A stretch of DNA of 64,000 nucleotides from Deltaproteobacteria bacterium (lineage in GTDB: Bacteria > Myxococcota > XYA12-FULL-58-9), in NCBI GenBank assembly GCA_016218825.1, contig JACRCV010000025.1:1-64000 (forward strand), given 5' to 3'. Position 1 is the stretch's first letter. Each line of letters starts with the position of its first letter. The notes beneath the pieces are model-generated. The model saw only the letters and a program-made list of their open reading frames with translations, was not told the DNA's origin and did no database searches. This document shows, in pieces, positions 34,036 through 42,780 of the stretch. The translations under genes and the position numbers were made by a program.

Positions 34036-35330
34036 GATTCGCCTCGCTCGATCACGCCGCGCACCGCGTCGCCGTAGCGTTTCTCTTGCGCGGCGTCGGG
34101 GAAGTAGGTCTCGACCACCTGGAGCTTCTCGCCGTCGGCGCGCACCGCGACCAGGTAGCGGTAACCGCTGTCGCCCTTGTCGTCGACCAGCCGCAAGACC
34201 CTGAACTTCCCGACCTGAGTGACCGCGGCGCTGGCGTACTCCGGCCCCAGCCGGGTCTTGATGGCGGCGATCCAGAAGTCGGTGGTCGCCGCCGGCCCGG
34301 CGTCGTTCTGACTGGCCCAGATGCGGGCGCCGTCGGCGCTCTCGGCCATCCAGCAGTCCCGGCGATCGAGCGCCACCATCCCTTTGGGGGCGTCGAGCTC
34401 GAGCCAGTGGTTGGCGCCCGCGACCCCCTGCGAAAACGGCGACAGATGGTGGATCCAACGAAAGGCGGCGATGGGCTCGGCCGCCCGGCTCTCGACCTGG
34501 ACGTTCTTCACCTCGACCGCGAGCGCGATGCGCGAGAACTGCGCCAGCGACTGGAACTGCGTCATCGCCCGCTCCAGCTGGTCCACCTCCTCGGTGAGGC
34601 GTTGAATCTCCGCGAGCAGCTCGAGCTTGGCCCGCGCCGTCGTCGCCTTCGCCAACAACGCCACCAGGCGATCGCGGCTGGCGCGCAGGATCTTCACCCG
34701 CAGCTCCATCGCAGTGAAGGCGTCGGTCACGTCCTGGGCGCTGATCGAGCGCGCCAGGACCTCGCCGAGACCGACGAGCTTGGCGAACAACGGCCGAAAC
34801 TGGGCCACCGGCACCCGCAGGACGACGGTGTCGACCGTCAGGCTCTCGATGAAGCCGCCGACCTCCTCGCAGAGCTCTGCCGCGTGGTTGAGCACCTCAC
34901 CCGGGTTCGTGACCTTCAAGCGCAAGTTGCCGTTGTAGTGCACCATCCGCTTGGGCTTCGGCGCGCCGGTGGCGCCGGGGCCGGCAACGCCCCCCTTGTC
35001 GTCGCCCTCACCGTCGCCCCGACCGCGGTCCTTGCGCGCCAGGCGTGGCGAAGGTTTGCCCGGGGCGCGCGCGCCGAACGTTCCCTCGGCGTCGCCGATA
35101 GCGCCGCTACTGCCGCCGAGGGCTTGACCGCTCAGGGCCGCGGACAGCGAGCCGGTGGGCGGCGCCATCGCCGGGGGCAAAGCAGGCTCCGCCGGCATGG
35201 CCTTCGCGAAGCGCTCCTCCATCGCCGGTGCCGCCGCCGTCTGCTCCGAGCTCGGTGCGCTCCCCGACATCGAACAGGCGCCGAGCGCCGCAGCCATCGC
35301 TCCCCACGGCAGGACGAAAGTGATCCGCAT
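34032..35330 (-). CDS. DUF4349 lipoprotein
   Basis: The protein has 432 residues from ATG 35330 (RBS agggaggcac). A lipoprotein signal ends in LGAC. A low-complexity linker (residues about 20-115, Ala/Pro/Gly then Lys/Arg-rich) precedes the DUF4349 domain: VHYNGNLRLKVTNPGEVLNHAAELCEEVGGFIESLTVDTVVLRVPV and a coiled coil near AKLELLAEIQRLTEEVDQLERAMTQ. After it come about 130 residues not found in typical members (DFWIAAIKTRLGPEY ... YRYLVAVRADGEK). It is probably anchored in the outer or inner membrane facing the periplasm. First gene of the operon; function unknown. Confidence 0.75.
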   Translation of the reverse strand: MRITFVLPWGAMAAALGACSMSGSAPSSEQTAAAPAMEERFAKAMPAEPALPPAMAPPTGSLSAALSGQALGGSSGAIGDAEGTFGARAPGKPSPRLARKDRGRGDGEGDDKGGVAGPGATGAPKPKRMVHYNGNLRLKVTNPGEVLNHAAELCEEVGGFIESLTVDTVVLRVPVAQFRPLFAKLVGLGEVLARSISAQDVTDAFTAMELRVKILRASRDRLVALLAKATTARAKLELLAEIQRLTEEVDQLERAMTQFQSLAQFSRIALAVEVKNVQVESRAAEPIAAFRWIHHLSPFSQGVAGANHWLELDAPKGMVALDRRDCWMAESADGARIWASQNDAGPAATTDFWIAAIKTRLGPEYASAAVTQVGKFRVLRLVDDKGDSGYRYLVAVRADGEKLQVVETYFPDAAQEKRYGDAVRGVIERGES

Positions 35331-35400
35331 GTGCCTCCCTCGGTGTTCGCCTTCCGAAAGACGGCGGCAGTGTACTCGCACCCGCCCCGCAACAAAACCA

Positions 35401-35426
35401 CCGCGACCGGCGCGTCGCGGGAATCA
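35401..35426 (-). repeat. Half copy of the REP-like element
   Basis: On the minus strand, TGATTCCCGCG (35416-35426) is identical to the start of the two full elements and leads into a hairpin: CCGCGAC (35401-35407 complement pair with 35414-35420), six-base loop, then TGGTTTTGTT on the minus strand. The second hairpin is missing. The T-rich tail would let this half act as a terminator for minus-strand transcripts reaching the DUF4349 lipoprotein gene 70 bp ahead. Confidence 0.5.
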
Positions 35427-35448
35427 AAGGAAGGCGCCGCCCCCGTCG

Positions 35449-35477
35449 TTGACAGCGCCGGAGCGGGTCGTTATGCC
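35449..35477 (+). promoter_or_regulatory. Promoter of speD
   Basis: TTGACA (35449-35454) and TATGCC (35472-35477) are separated by 17 bp. The predicted transcription start is near 35484, leaving a leader of about 14 nt that just holds the gggag RBS of speD. Confidence 0.55.
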
Positions 35478-35497
35478 GGGAGCCGAGGGAGTCGCGG

Positions 35498-35944
35498 GTG
35501 CACACCCTGGGTCGCCACTTGATCGCCGAGCTCTACGGCTGCGACCCGGGTCGCAGCGACGACCTGGCGTGGGTCCGCAGGACGATGCTGACCGCGACCC
35601 GTAAGATCGGTGCCACCATCGTCGGCGAGGTGTTCCATCACTTCGCGCCCCAAGGGGTCACCGGCTCGGTGGTGATCGCCGAGTCGCACCTGTCGGTGCA
35701 CACTTGGCCCGAGAGCGGCTACGTGTCGATCGACATCTTCACCTGCGGCGCCCTCGATCCGCAGCCCGGCTTCGTCTACCTCGCGGCGCGGTTCGAGGCG
35801 GCGCGCTATCGGATCCAGGAGATCGCCCGGGGCACCGACGCCGATCTCGACGCCGGGGCGCGCCTGCTGCCGCGCCACGTGCGCCTGATTTCCCACATCA
35901 CCGGCGTCCGCCGCGTGCCGCGCGTCAGGCGACGCGGATCTTGA
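35498..35944 (+). CDS. speD: S-adenosylmethionine decarboxylase proenzyme
   Basis: The protein has 148 residues from GTG 35498 (VHTLGRHLIAELYGCD aligns with the family start). The self-cleavage motif is AESHLSVHTWPE (about residue 61), where the Glu-Ser bond is cut to give the pyruvoyl group, and CGAL supplies the conserved catalytic Cys (about 83). Length fits the short bacterial SpeH/SpeD class (about 120-140 residues) with an Arg-rich extension at the end. It makes decarboxylated SAM for spermidine synthesis. The end overlaps the convergent GH57 gene by 20 bp. Confidence 0.93.
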   Translation: MHTLGRHLIAELYGCDPGRSDDLAWVRRTMLTATRKIGATIVGEVFHHFAPQGVTGSVVIAESHLSVHTWPESGYVSIDIFTCGALDPQPGFVYLAARFEAARYRIQEIARGTDADLDAGARLLPRHVRLISHITGVRRVPRVRRRGS

Positions 35945-38351
35945 GAACCTCGCCCAGCGCCCGGAAGCGCTCCACCCACCGGCGCGAGCGGTCGTCGCCG
36001 TGGTCGGCGGCCTTGGCGAAATCGGGGTAGGCGCGCTGTGACAGGTCCCAGTACAGCGTCTGCACCCGCCACAGATCGACGTCGAACGCCGCCGCCCGCG
36101 CCAACCCGACCGCGTCGCACAGCTGCTGCAACAGCGCCAGATCCGCCGGCCGCAGGCGCAACAGCGCAATGGCGCGCTCGATGGCCTTGCCGAGCGCGTA
36201 GCTCAGGCCCGCCTTGTCGAGCGGTACCGCCTCGTCCTTGGCCTGGTCCAAGAGGTGCGAGATCTTCTCCAGATCCAACTCGCCCGCCGCCATCGCCGCC
36301 TTCAGCGTCGTGTCGAGCACGTACTCGCCCGCCATCTTGATCGCTTGCGGCACCGGCAGCCCGACGCGCCGCAGGTAGCGCGCCAGCGGCCCGTACTGGT
36401 CGTGCAGCTGCCGATAGGCGTCCTCGGCGCTCGCCAAGGTCGCCGCGAGGAGCGAGTCGAGGATCCAGCGCTGCTGGTCGGCGAACAGCGAGCCCAGCGA
36501 GTAGGCCAGACCGTCGTAGTGCCGGTCGAGGTGGCGGATCACCGCCGCCAGATCGCCCTGGTCAAAGGCCAGCCGCGCCGCCTGCCACATCTCGTCGAAC
36601 TCGCGCTCGCTCTTGAACAGGTGCACGCCGCAGCTCAGGTTGTGGTCGCCGAAGTGCAACACCCCGAAACAGAGCTTGGTCTTCTCTTCGGTGACCTCGG
36701 AGGTCACCGTCACCTGCCCGACCTGCAGTCGCGTCCGCCCGGACTCCAACAGGTGATGGGCGTTGCGGTCGACGTGGTAGCAGTAGACGCGGTCGTGCTC
36801 GCGGTACGGCTCGAAGAGCGAGCGGATCGCGTAGTGCGCACCCACCTGCTCCGCCCGCACGACGTGCGGCTTGATGCTGCGCTCCCAGATCGCCTGACCA
36901 TTGCCCTGCTCTGGACGGTTGCTCTCCGCCGGCGCCAAACGGCTGACGAAGTCCGCCTCCAGGCTGGTCCCGGTGAGCGCGGTCGAGAGCTGCAGCGCCC
37001 GGGCCGCGTAGCTCAACAGCTGCAGGGTCTCGATGCCGGCCAGGTCGTCGAAGAACCAGCCACAGCTGGTGAACATCAACAGCGCCTGCCGCTGCATCTC
37101 CAACAGCGCCAGCGCCTCAGTCCGATCGGCCGTCGCGCCGTCCTTCGCCTCGGCGGTGAGCAGCTTGGTGACCGCCGCCGGGCTACGGTCGAGGATCACG
37201 TCGATGTACGCGTCCCGGGCCCGCCACGGATCGACGAACACGGCTCTTGCCCGGGCCTCGAAGACCGACGCCAGCTCTTGCTGCAGCCAGGTAAGCGCCT
37301 CGCGCAACGGCTTGCGCCACGCCTGGTTCCACTTGGCGTCGGCGCCGGCTCGACAGCCACAGTCGGCGCGCCAACGCTCGACGCCGTGGCTGCAGCTCCA
37401 CGAGGTGCGCTCCCTGATCCGCGCTTCGCGCCTTGGTGGGTGCTTGGCCAGAAACGCGGCGTAGTTGGTCACCCGCGCCTGCCGGCCGCGGTCGACGTGG
37501 TGCAAGGCATACGACAGCGCCATTTCGCCGAAGCGATGATGATGGCCGTAGGTCTCGCCGTCGGTGGCGATGTGGACCAACTGCGCCTGAGCACGCCCGG
37601 CGTCGAAGCAGCCGAGCAACCGGTCGGCAAAGCGCTCACCGTTCTGCAGCAGACCTTCGAACGCCACGGCGCGCGCCGTGGCGCCGTCGTAGAAGAACAC
37701 GGTGATCGTCCTGCCGCTCGGCAACACCACGAGGTAGGGTTCGCGGCTGTCGAGGCTGGCCTCGTTGACCTCTTGCCACGCACCGCCGGCGATCAGGCGC
37801 ACGTGCGACGCCTGATGCGGCGCGAGGATCGTGAAGCGGATGCCGTGCGCCGCCATGATCTCGAGCGACTCGAGATCGACCGCGGTCTCGGCGAGCCACA
37901 TGCCCTCCGGGGCGCGCCCGAAGCGGTGCGTAAAGTCGGTGACCCCCCAGCGCACCTGGGTCACTTTGTCGCGGTGGTTCGCGAGCGGCATGATGACGTG
38001 GTTGTAGACCTGGGCGATCGCCGAGCCGTGACCGTCGAAGTGCGCCTGCGACTCGCGGTCGGCGGCGAGGATCGCGGCGTAGGTCTCGGGGGCCTTGACC
38101 GCCAGCCACGACAACAGCGTCGGGCCGAAGTTGAAGCTCAGGCGGGCGTAGTTGTTGTTGATCCGGGTGATGTGGCCGGTTTGATCCAGGATCCGCGCCG
38201 CGGCGTTCGGGGCGTAGCACTCCGCGGTCACGCGCTCGTTCCAATCGTGGTACGGGTACGCCGACTCCTGCTGCTCGAGGTGCTCGAGCCACGGGTTCTC
38301 CCGCGGCGGCTGATAGAAGTGACCGTGGATGCAGACGTACCGCTCAGACAC
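35925..38351 (-). CDS. Glycoside hydrolase family 57 protein with DUF3536
   Basis: The protein has 808 residues from GTG 38351 (MSERYVCIHGHFYQPP), with GGAGG eight bases upstream; a GTG at 38366 is less likely. The GH57 catalytic half shows HGHFYQPPRENPW, SFNFGPTLLSWL, HGSAIAQVYNHVIMPLA, and GMWLAETAVD, in which Glu is the probable nucleophile, then ATDGETYGHHHRFGEMAL with the Asp. The second half is DUF3536, helical. GH57 enzymes act on alpha-glucans. It sits next to and in line with the MalQ-GlgB fusion (65 bp apart), so a role in storage-glucan turnover is inferred. Confidence 0.88.
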   Translation of the reverse strand: MSERYVCIHGHFYQPPRENPWLEHLEQQESAYPYHDWNERVTAECYAPNAAARILDQTGHITRINNNYARLSFNFGPTLLSWLAVKAPETYAAILAADRESQAHFDGHGSAIAQVYNHVIMPLANHRDKVTQVRWGVTDFTHRFGRAPEGMWLAETAVDLESLEIMAAHGIRFTILAPHQASHVRLIAGGAWQEVNEASLDSREPYLVVLPSGRTITVFFYDGATARAVAFEGLLQNGERFADRLLGCFDAGRAQAQLVHIATDGETYGHHHRFGEMALSYALHHVDRGRQARVTNYAAFLAKHPPRREARIRERTSWSCSHGVERWRADCGCRAGADAKWNQAWRKPLREALTWLQQELASVFEARARAVFVDPWRARDAYIDVILDRSPAAVTKLLTAEAKDGATADRTEALALLEMQRQALLMFTSCGWFFDDLAGIETLQLLSYAARALQLSTALTGTSLEADFVSRLAPAESNRPEQGNGQAIWERSIKPHVVRAEQVGAHYAIRSLFEPYREHDRVYCYHVDRNAHHLLESGRTRLQVGQVTVTSEVTEEKTKLCFGVLHFGDHNLSCGVHLFKSEREFDEMWQAARLAFDQGDLAAVIRHLDRHYDGLAYSLGSLFADQQRWILDSLLAATLASAEDAYRQLHDQYGPLARYLRRVGLPVPQAIKMAGEYVLDTTLKAAMAAGELDLEKISHLLDQAKDEAVPLDKAGLSYALGKAIERAIALLRLRPADLALLQQLCDAVGLARAAAFDVDLWRVQTLYWDLSQRAYPDFAKAADHGDDRSRRWVERFRALGEVLKIRVA

Positions 38352-38416
38352 CGCAATTACCTCCACTCGCGAACCGCGGCCGGCCGCCAGCCATCGCCGA
38401 TCCTAGGCCGCGGCGC

Positions 38417-41400
38417 CTACTCCCCCGGGTGGCGCAGGAACACCGCCGCGAGCGGTGGCAACGTCAGCCGGACCGAGAACGGCCGGTTGTGCCAGCTGAC
38501 CACCTCCGCGTTCACCCCGCCGGCGTTGCCCAAACCGCTGCCACCGTACTCTCTGGCGTCGGTGTTCAGCACCTCGCGCCACAGCCCGGGGTGCGGCACT
38601 CCGATCCGGTAGTCGGCGCGCGGCACCGGCGTCATGTTGAGGGCCACCAGAACCTTGGCGGTGGTCGTGTGACCCTTGCGGATCAGGGTGTAGACGCTGG
38701 TGTCGGCGTCGTTGCAGTCCACCCACTCGAAGCCCTCGGGGCGGGCGTCGTGCTCGTAGAGCGCGCGCTCGTCGCGGTACAGCCGGTTCAGATCGCTGAC
38801 CAGCTGCTTGACCCCGCGGTGCGGCTCCGCCTGCAACAAGTGCCAGTCCAAGCTCGCGTCATGGTACCACTCGTTCCACTGCCCGAGCTCCGCGCCCATG
38901 AACAACAGCTTCTTCCCCGCCTGCGCGAACAGGGTCGCGAACAACAACCGCAGGTTCGCAAACTTCTGCCAGACGTCGCCCGGCATCTTCGACAGCAGCG
39001 AGCCTTTGCCGTGCACCACCTCGTCGTGGGACAGCGGCAGCACGAAGTTTTCGGTGAAGGCGTAGAGCATCCGGAAGGTGATGCCGTTGTGGTGGTAGCG
39101 CCGGTGGATCGGATCCCGGCTCATGTACGCCAGGGTGTCGTGCATCCAGCCCATGTCCCACTTGAAGCCGAACCCCAGGCCGCCGACATAGGTCGGCTTC
39201 GACACCATCGGCCACGCGGTCGACTCCTCGGCGATGTTCTGAATGTCGGGGAACTGCTTGTAGGTGACCTCGTTGAGCTGCCGCAGCAGGCTCATCGCCT
39301 CGAGGTTCTCGCGGCCGCCGAACTGGTTCGGGATCCACTCGCCCTCCTTGCGGGAATAGTCGAGGTAGAGCATCGACGCCACGCCGTCGACCCGCAGACC
39401 GTCGGCGTGAAACAGGTCGAGCCAGAACATCGCGCTCGACAGCAGGAAGCTGCGCACCTCGTTGCGGCCGTAATTGAAGATGTAGCTCTGCCAATCGGGG
39501 TGGAAGCCCTTGCGGCTGTCGGCGTGCTCGAAGAGGTGGGTGCCGTCGAAGTAGCCCAGGCCGTGCTGGTCGCTCGGGAAGTGCGCCGGCACCCAGTCGA
39601 GCAGCACGCCGATGCCGTTTTGGTGCAGGGTGTCGATGAGGAACATCAAGTCTTCGGGCGTGCCGTAGCGACTCGTGGGCGCGAAATACCCGGTCACCTG
39701 GTACCCCCACGAGGCGTAGAACGGGTGCTCCATGACCGGCAACAGCTCGACGTGGGTGAAGCCCATCTCGCGGACGTGGGCCGCGAGCCTTGGCGCGAGC
39801 TCGCGGTACGACAGCCAGCGGTTGTCGGCCTCCGGCACCCGCATCCACGAGCCGAGGTGGACCTCGTAGATCGACATCGGCTTGTCGAGGCCCTGGCGCC
39901 CGCCGCGCTCCTTCATCCAGGCGTCGTCCTTCCACTGGTAGCTGTGTCGCCAGACGCGCGACGCGGTCTTCGGCGGCGTCTCGTGGAAGCGGGCGAAGGG
40001 ATCGGCCTTCTCCACCTGGTAGCCGTTGTAACGCGAGCCGATGTGGTACTTGTACACCTCGCCGTGCCCGACCCCGGGGATGAAGCCCTCCCAAATGCCG
40101 GACGACGCCCGCGGCTTCAGCGGGTGGCTGCTGGTGCTCCAGCCGTTGAAGTCGCCGACGACGCTGACGTAGTTGGCGTCCGGCGCCCAGACCGCGAACG
40201 CCGTGCCGTCGACGCCGTCCGAGGTCGCGACGTGGGAGCCGAGGCGCTCGTAGAGTCGGTAATGGGTCCCTTCGTTGAACAGGAACAGGTCGTTGTCGGT
40301 GATCACCGAGAACGGCAGCACCGCCTGCACCCCGGCCTTGGCCCCCTTGCCCTTGCCTCTGCCTCTCGAACCCTGCGGCGCCGTCAGCTCCCGGCGGCTC
40401 TCGCCCTTCGGTGACTTGGTCTTGCGGGCGGTGTCGATCGCCTGCAGCGCCGCCATGATCTCCGGTCTCTCTCGGATCGCCTCGAGCGCCAGCCGCGCCC
40501 GCCGGCTCCAGTTGGGGCGCTCGTGCAACGTGCCCGGGACGTTCTGCGGCTCGGCCTCGAGCCACAGATCTTCGAGAGTGACCATCAAGCCGGCGGCGTC
40601 GCTCGCCGCCAGCTCCACCAAACACGCGCTGAGCAACGCGTGCAGCTCCGGCTCTTCGTCCACGAGGCGGTCGTGGCGGCGCAAGAACCGCGTCAAGGTC
40701 GCCTTGAGCTTGGCGCGCCGCGTCTTCTCGCGCTCTGCGGTCGCGGCGTCGGTGCCGCCGAGCTCCACCTGATCGTCCAGATCGCGCCCCTGAAAGTAAC
40801 CGGCAAAGGTCGCGGTGTCGTGGGTGTCGAAGCTCGCGAAGCTCGAAGGGGGCGGCGGCGTCAACGCCGCGAACGGCTCGTCGCGGAGCTCGAACTGGCC
40901 GACGTACATCCGTTGAATGCCGTGGCGCGCCATCGTCGGCCGCACCGCCGGCGGCACCGTCCCCAGATCTTCACCGACGATCAGACAGCGGCCGCGGTTC
41001 GACTCCAGGCTGAGCACCGCGTAGAGCTCGTCGGCGGGGTAGCGCACGTAGGCCCCGTCCTTGGCGTCCATTCCGGTCGGGATCAAGAACAGGCGGTGCA
41101 GCCCCATCACGTGGTCGATGCGCAACGCCGCCGCGACCTGGGCGTGTTGGCGGATACAGCTCGCGACGTAACGATAGCCCTGCTGCCGGCATTGCTCCGG
41201 ATGCAGGCCGGGGAACCCCCAGTTCTGTCCGGTCATCGACAACGCGTCCGGGGGCGCGCCGGCCGCGAGGTCGCGGAAGAACACCGCGCGCTCCCGCCAG
41301 ACGTCGTAGCCGTCGGGGTGCACGCCGAGCGGCAGATCGAGGTAGAGCCCGACGCCCTGATCGCGGCGCTTGTGGATCAAGGTCTCGAGCTGCTGGTGCA

Positions 41401-42508
41401 TCAGCCACTGCACGAAGAGGTGGTAGCGATAACCGCCGGCGTCGTAGTCGCGCTCCGTGAGCTCGCCGTCGCGCTGCTTCGTGGTCCAGGCGTGCCAGGT
41501 CTTGCGGGTCAGCTCGACCGCGGCGCGAAACTTGGCGTAGTCGTGCACCTGCGGCCGCGCCACACAGAAGGCGTCGAAGGCCTCACGCCTCTTGGCGCCG
41601 GCAGCGAAGAAGGCCGGCGCGAGGATCTCGAGCACCCGGCGCTTCGCGGCCATCACCCCTTTGTAGTCGACCGCGCGCGCGTCGCCGCCGGCCTCGATCT
41701 TCTCGTAGAGCTCCTTCGCCCTCGCCGACCCTTCGAGCTCCGGGATCAGATCGAGCGCCAGGTAGAGCTCGTTCCAGAACAGCCGGCTCATGGGCGTATA
41801 CGGGCTCGGGGCGCAGGGCTCGTCGAGATACGAGGCGAGGATCGGCAGGGTGCCGACCAGCTCGCCGCCGGCCGCGCGGGTGAAGTCCAAGAGCGCCCCG
41901 AGATCTTCGAGGTCGGCGATGCCGCGGCTGCGCGCGGTGTGCAGTGAATAGAGGGGCATGAACGTACCCCAGGCCCGGCCGTCGTGGACGCTCTGGGGCA
42001 CGAAGGCGCGCGACGCCGCCGCGATCACGTGGGCATCGAAGGTGCCGTGCGGCAGCTCCAGCCGCAGGCGGTGATAGCCGTGCGGGATCTCGCCGGCGAG
42101 CGACAACGTCCGCGCCACGTACTTGGTGCCCTCGACCTCGGCGCTCGCGGTCACCGGCAGACTGGCGATGGTCCCGGCGGCACGGCGCTTCTCGCCGCCC
42201 TCGGTCTCCAGGGTCGCGACCCACCGCCCGGTGCTGACCGACGCCGGCAGGCGCACCGAGATCTCCGGCGCCTGACCGTCCCAGGCGACCGCGACCGGCT
42301 CGATCACCCGCCGCCAGAGCTCCTCGCGGCGCTCGCGGATCGCCTTCGGCACGTCGTCGAGGCTCGCGACCGCGGCCCCCAGGCTCCGGAGCACGGCGAG
42401 CAGCGACTCCACCTTCACCTGGCGGTTGCCGCGGATCACATCTTCATAGGACGTTTGCACGCCGTACAGCTCGGCGAGCTCGGCCAACATCGGCTGCGCG
42501 TCAGACAT
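38417..42508 (-). CDS. Fused 4-alpha-glucanotransferase (MalQ, GH77) and 1,4-alpha-glucan branching enzyme (GlgB, GH13)
   Basis: The protein has 1363 residues from ATG 42508. Residues about 1-690 are MalQ with its usual N-terminal region (ELAELYGVQTSYEDV): nucleophile in LRIDHVMGLHR (about 462), acid/base in VGEDLGTVP (about 511), and FDTHDTATF (about 561). A Lys/Ser/Gly-rich linker spans about 693-730. GlgB follows with CBM48 (AFAVWAPDANYVSVVGDFNGW), nucleophile Asp in LRVDGVASM (about 1037), acid Glu in NIAEESTAWP (about 1091) and LSHDEVVHG (about 1159). All catalytic residues of both halves look present. One chain would elongate or disproportionate and branch glucan. Confidence 0.92.
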   Translation of the reverse strand: MSDAQPMLAELAELYGVQTSYEDVIRGNRQVKVESLLAVLRSLGAAVASLDDVPKAIRERREELWRRVIEPVAVAWDGQAPEISVRLPASVSTGRWVATLETEGGEKRRAAGTIASLPVTASAEVEGTKYVARTLSLAGEIPHGYHRLRLELPHGTFDAHVIAAASRAFVPQSVHDGRAWGTFMPLYSLHTARSRGIADLEDLGALLDFTRAAGGELVGTLPILASYLDEPCAPSPYTPMSRLFWNELYLALDLIPELEGSARAKELYEKIEAGGDARAVDYKGVMAAKRRVLEILAPAFFAAGAKRREAFDAFCVARPQVHDYAKFRAAVELTRKTWHAWTTKQRDGELTERDYDAGGYRYHLFVQWLMHQQLETLIHKRRDQGVGLYLDLPLGVHPDGYDVWRERAVFFRDLAAGAPPDALSMTGQNWGFPGLHPEQCRQQGYRYVASCIRQHAQVAAALRIDHVMGLHRLFLIPTGMDAKDGAYVRYPADELYAVLSLESNRGRCLIVGEDLGTVPPAVRPTMARHGIQRMYVGQFELRDEPFAALTPPPPSSFASFDTHDTATFAGYFQGRDLDDQVELGGTDAATAEREKTRRAKLKATLTRFLRRHDRLVDEEPELHALLSACLVELAASDAAGLMVTLEDLWLEAEPQNVPGTLHERPNWSRRARLALEAIRERPEIMAALQAIDTARKTKSPKGESRRELTAPQGSRGRGKGKGAKAGVQAVLPFSVITDNDLFLFNEGTHYRLYERLGSHVATSDGVDGTAFAVWAPDANYVSVVGDFNGWSTSSHPLKPRASSGIWEGFIPGVGHGEVYKYHIGSRYNGYQVEKADPFARFHETPPKTASRVWRHSYQWKDDAWMKERGGRQGLDKPMSIYEVHLGSWMRVPEADNRWLSYRELAPRLAAHVREMGFTHVELLPVMEHPFYASWGYQVTGYFAPTSRYGTPEDLMFLIDTLHQNGIGVLLDWVPAHFPSDQHGLGYFDGTHLFEHADSRKGFHPDWQSYIFNYGRNEVRSFLLSSAMFWLDLFHADGLRVDGVASMLYLDYSRKEGEWIPNQFGGRENLEAMSLLRQLNEVTYKQFPDIQNIAEESTAWPMVSKPTYVGGLGFGFKWDMGWMHDTLAYMSRDPIHRRYHHNGITFRMLYAFTENFVLPLSHDEVVHGKGSLLSKMPGDVWQKFANLRLLFATLFAQAGKKLLFMGAELGQWNEWYHDASLDWHLLQAEPHRGVKQLVSDLNRLYRDERALYEHDARPEGFEWVDCNDADTSVYTLIRKGHTTTAKVLVALNMTPVPRADYRIGVPHPGLWREVLNTDAREYGGSGLGNAGGVNAEVVSWHNRPFSVRLTLPPLAAVFLRHPGE

Positions 42509-42579
42509 GCGGCCTTGTACCCCAAAAACCCGGCCGCACCAAAACGTGCCCGACCAGAGCAATCGGCTTCTCGCCTTCT

Positions 42580-42676
42580 TGATTCCCGCGCGGCCGCAGC
42601 GGCCGCGCTCCCCACCCCCACCCCGGAGCGTCGCGCGGCAGGCGCCGCTCTCGGCCCGCCCCCGGGTGGGGCGGGC
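42580..42676. repeat. REP-like double-hairpin element, copy 2
   Basis: TGATTCCCGCG (42580-42590) opens the element. Hairpin 1: GCGCGGCCGC (42588-42597) with GCGGCCGCGC (42599-42608). The linker again begins TCCCCACCCCCAC and has an extra insert (45 bp against 21). Hairpin 2: GCCCGCCCC (42654-42662) with GGGGCGGGC (42668-42676) and the same loop CGGGT. It lies in the 272-bp divergent region between the MalQ-GlgB fusion and the second malQ. Confidence 0.75.
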
Positions 42677-42780
42677 AATATCGGTCCAGCCCGAACTCGA
42701 TCGCCCTGCGTGCCCGACCGGTGCCCCTCGCGTTGGCGCGGGCTCTCGCGTAGGCTCGGCGTGCAACCCGCGGGTGAATC

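Noticed and set aside
36255-38612. A 785-residue plus-strand frame opposite the GH57 gene
   Set aside because: The minus strand carries all GH57 motifs in order with a good RBS. The plus frame has no recognisable domain.
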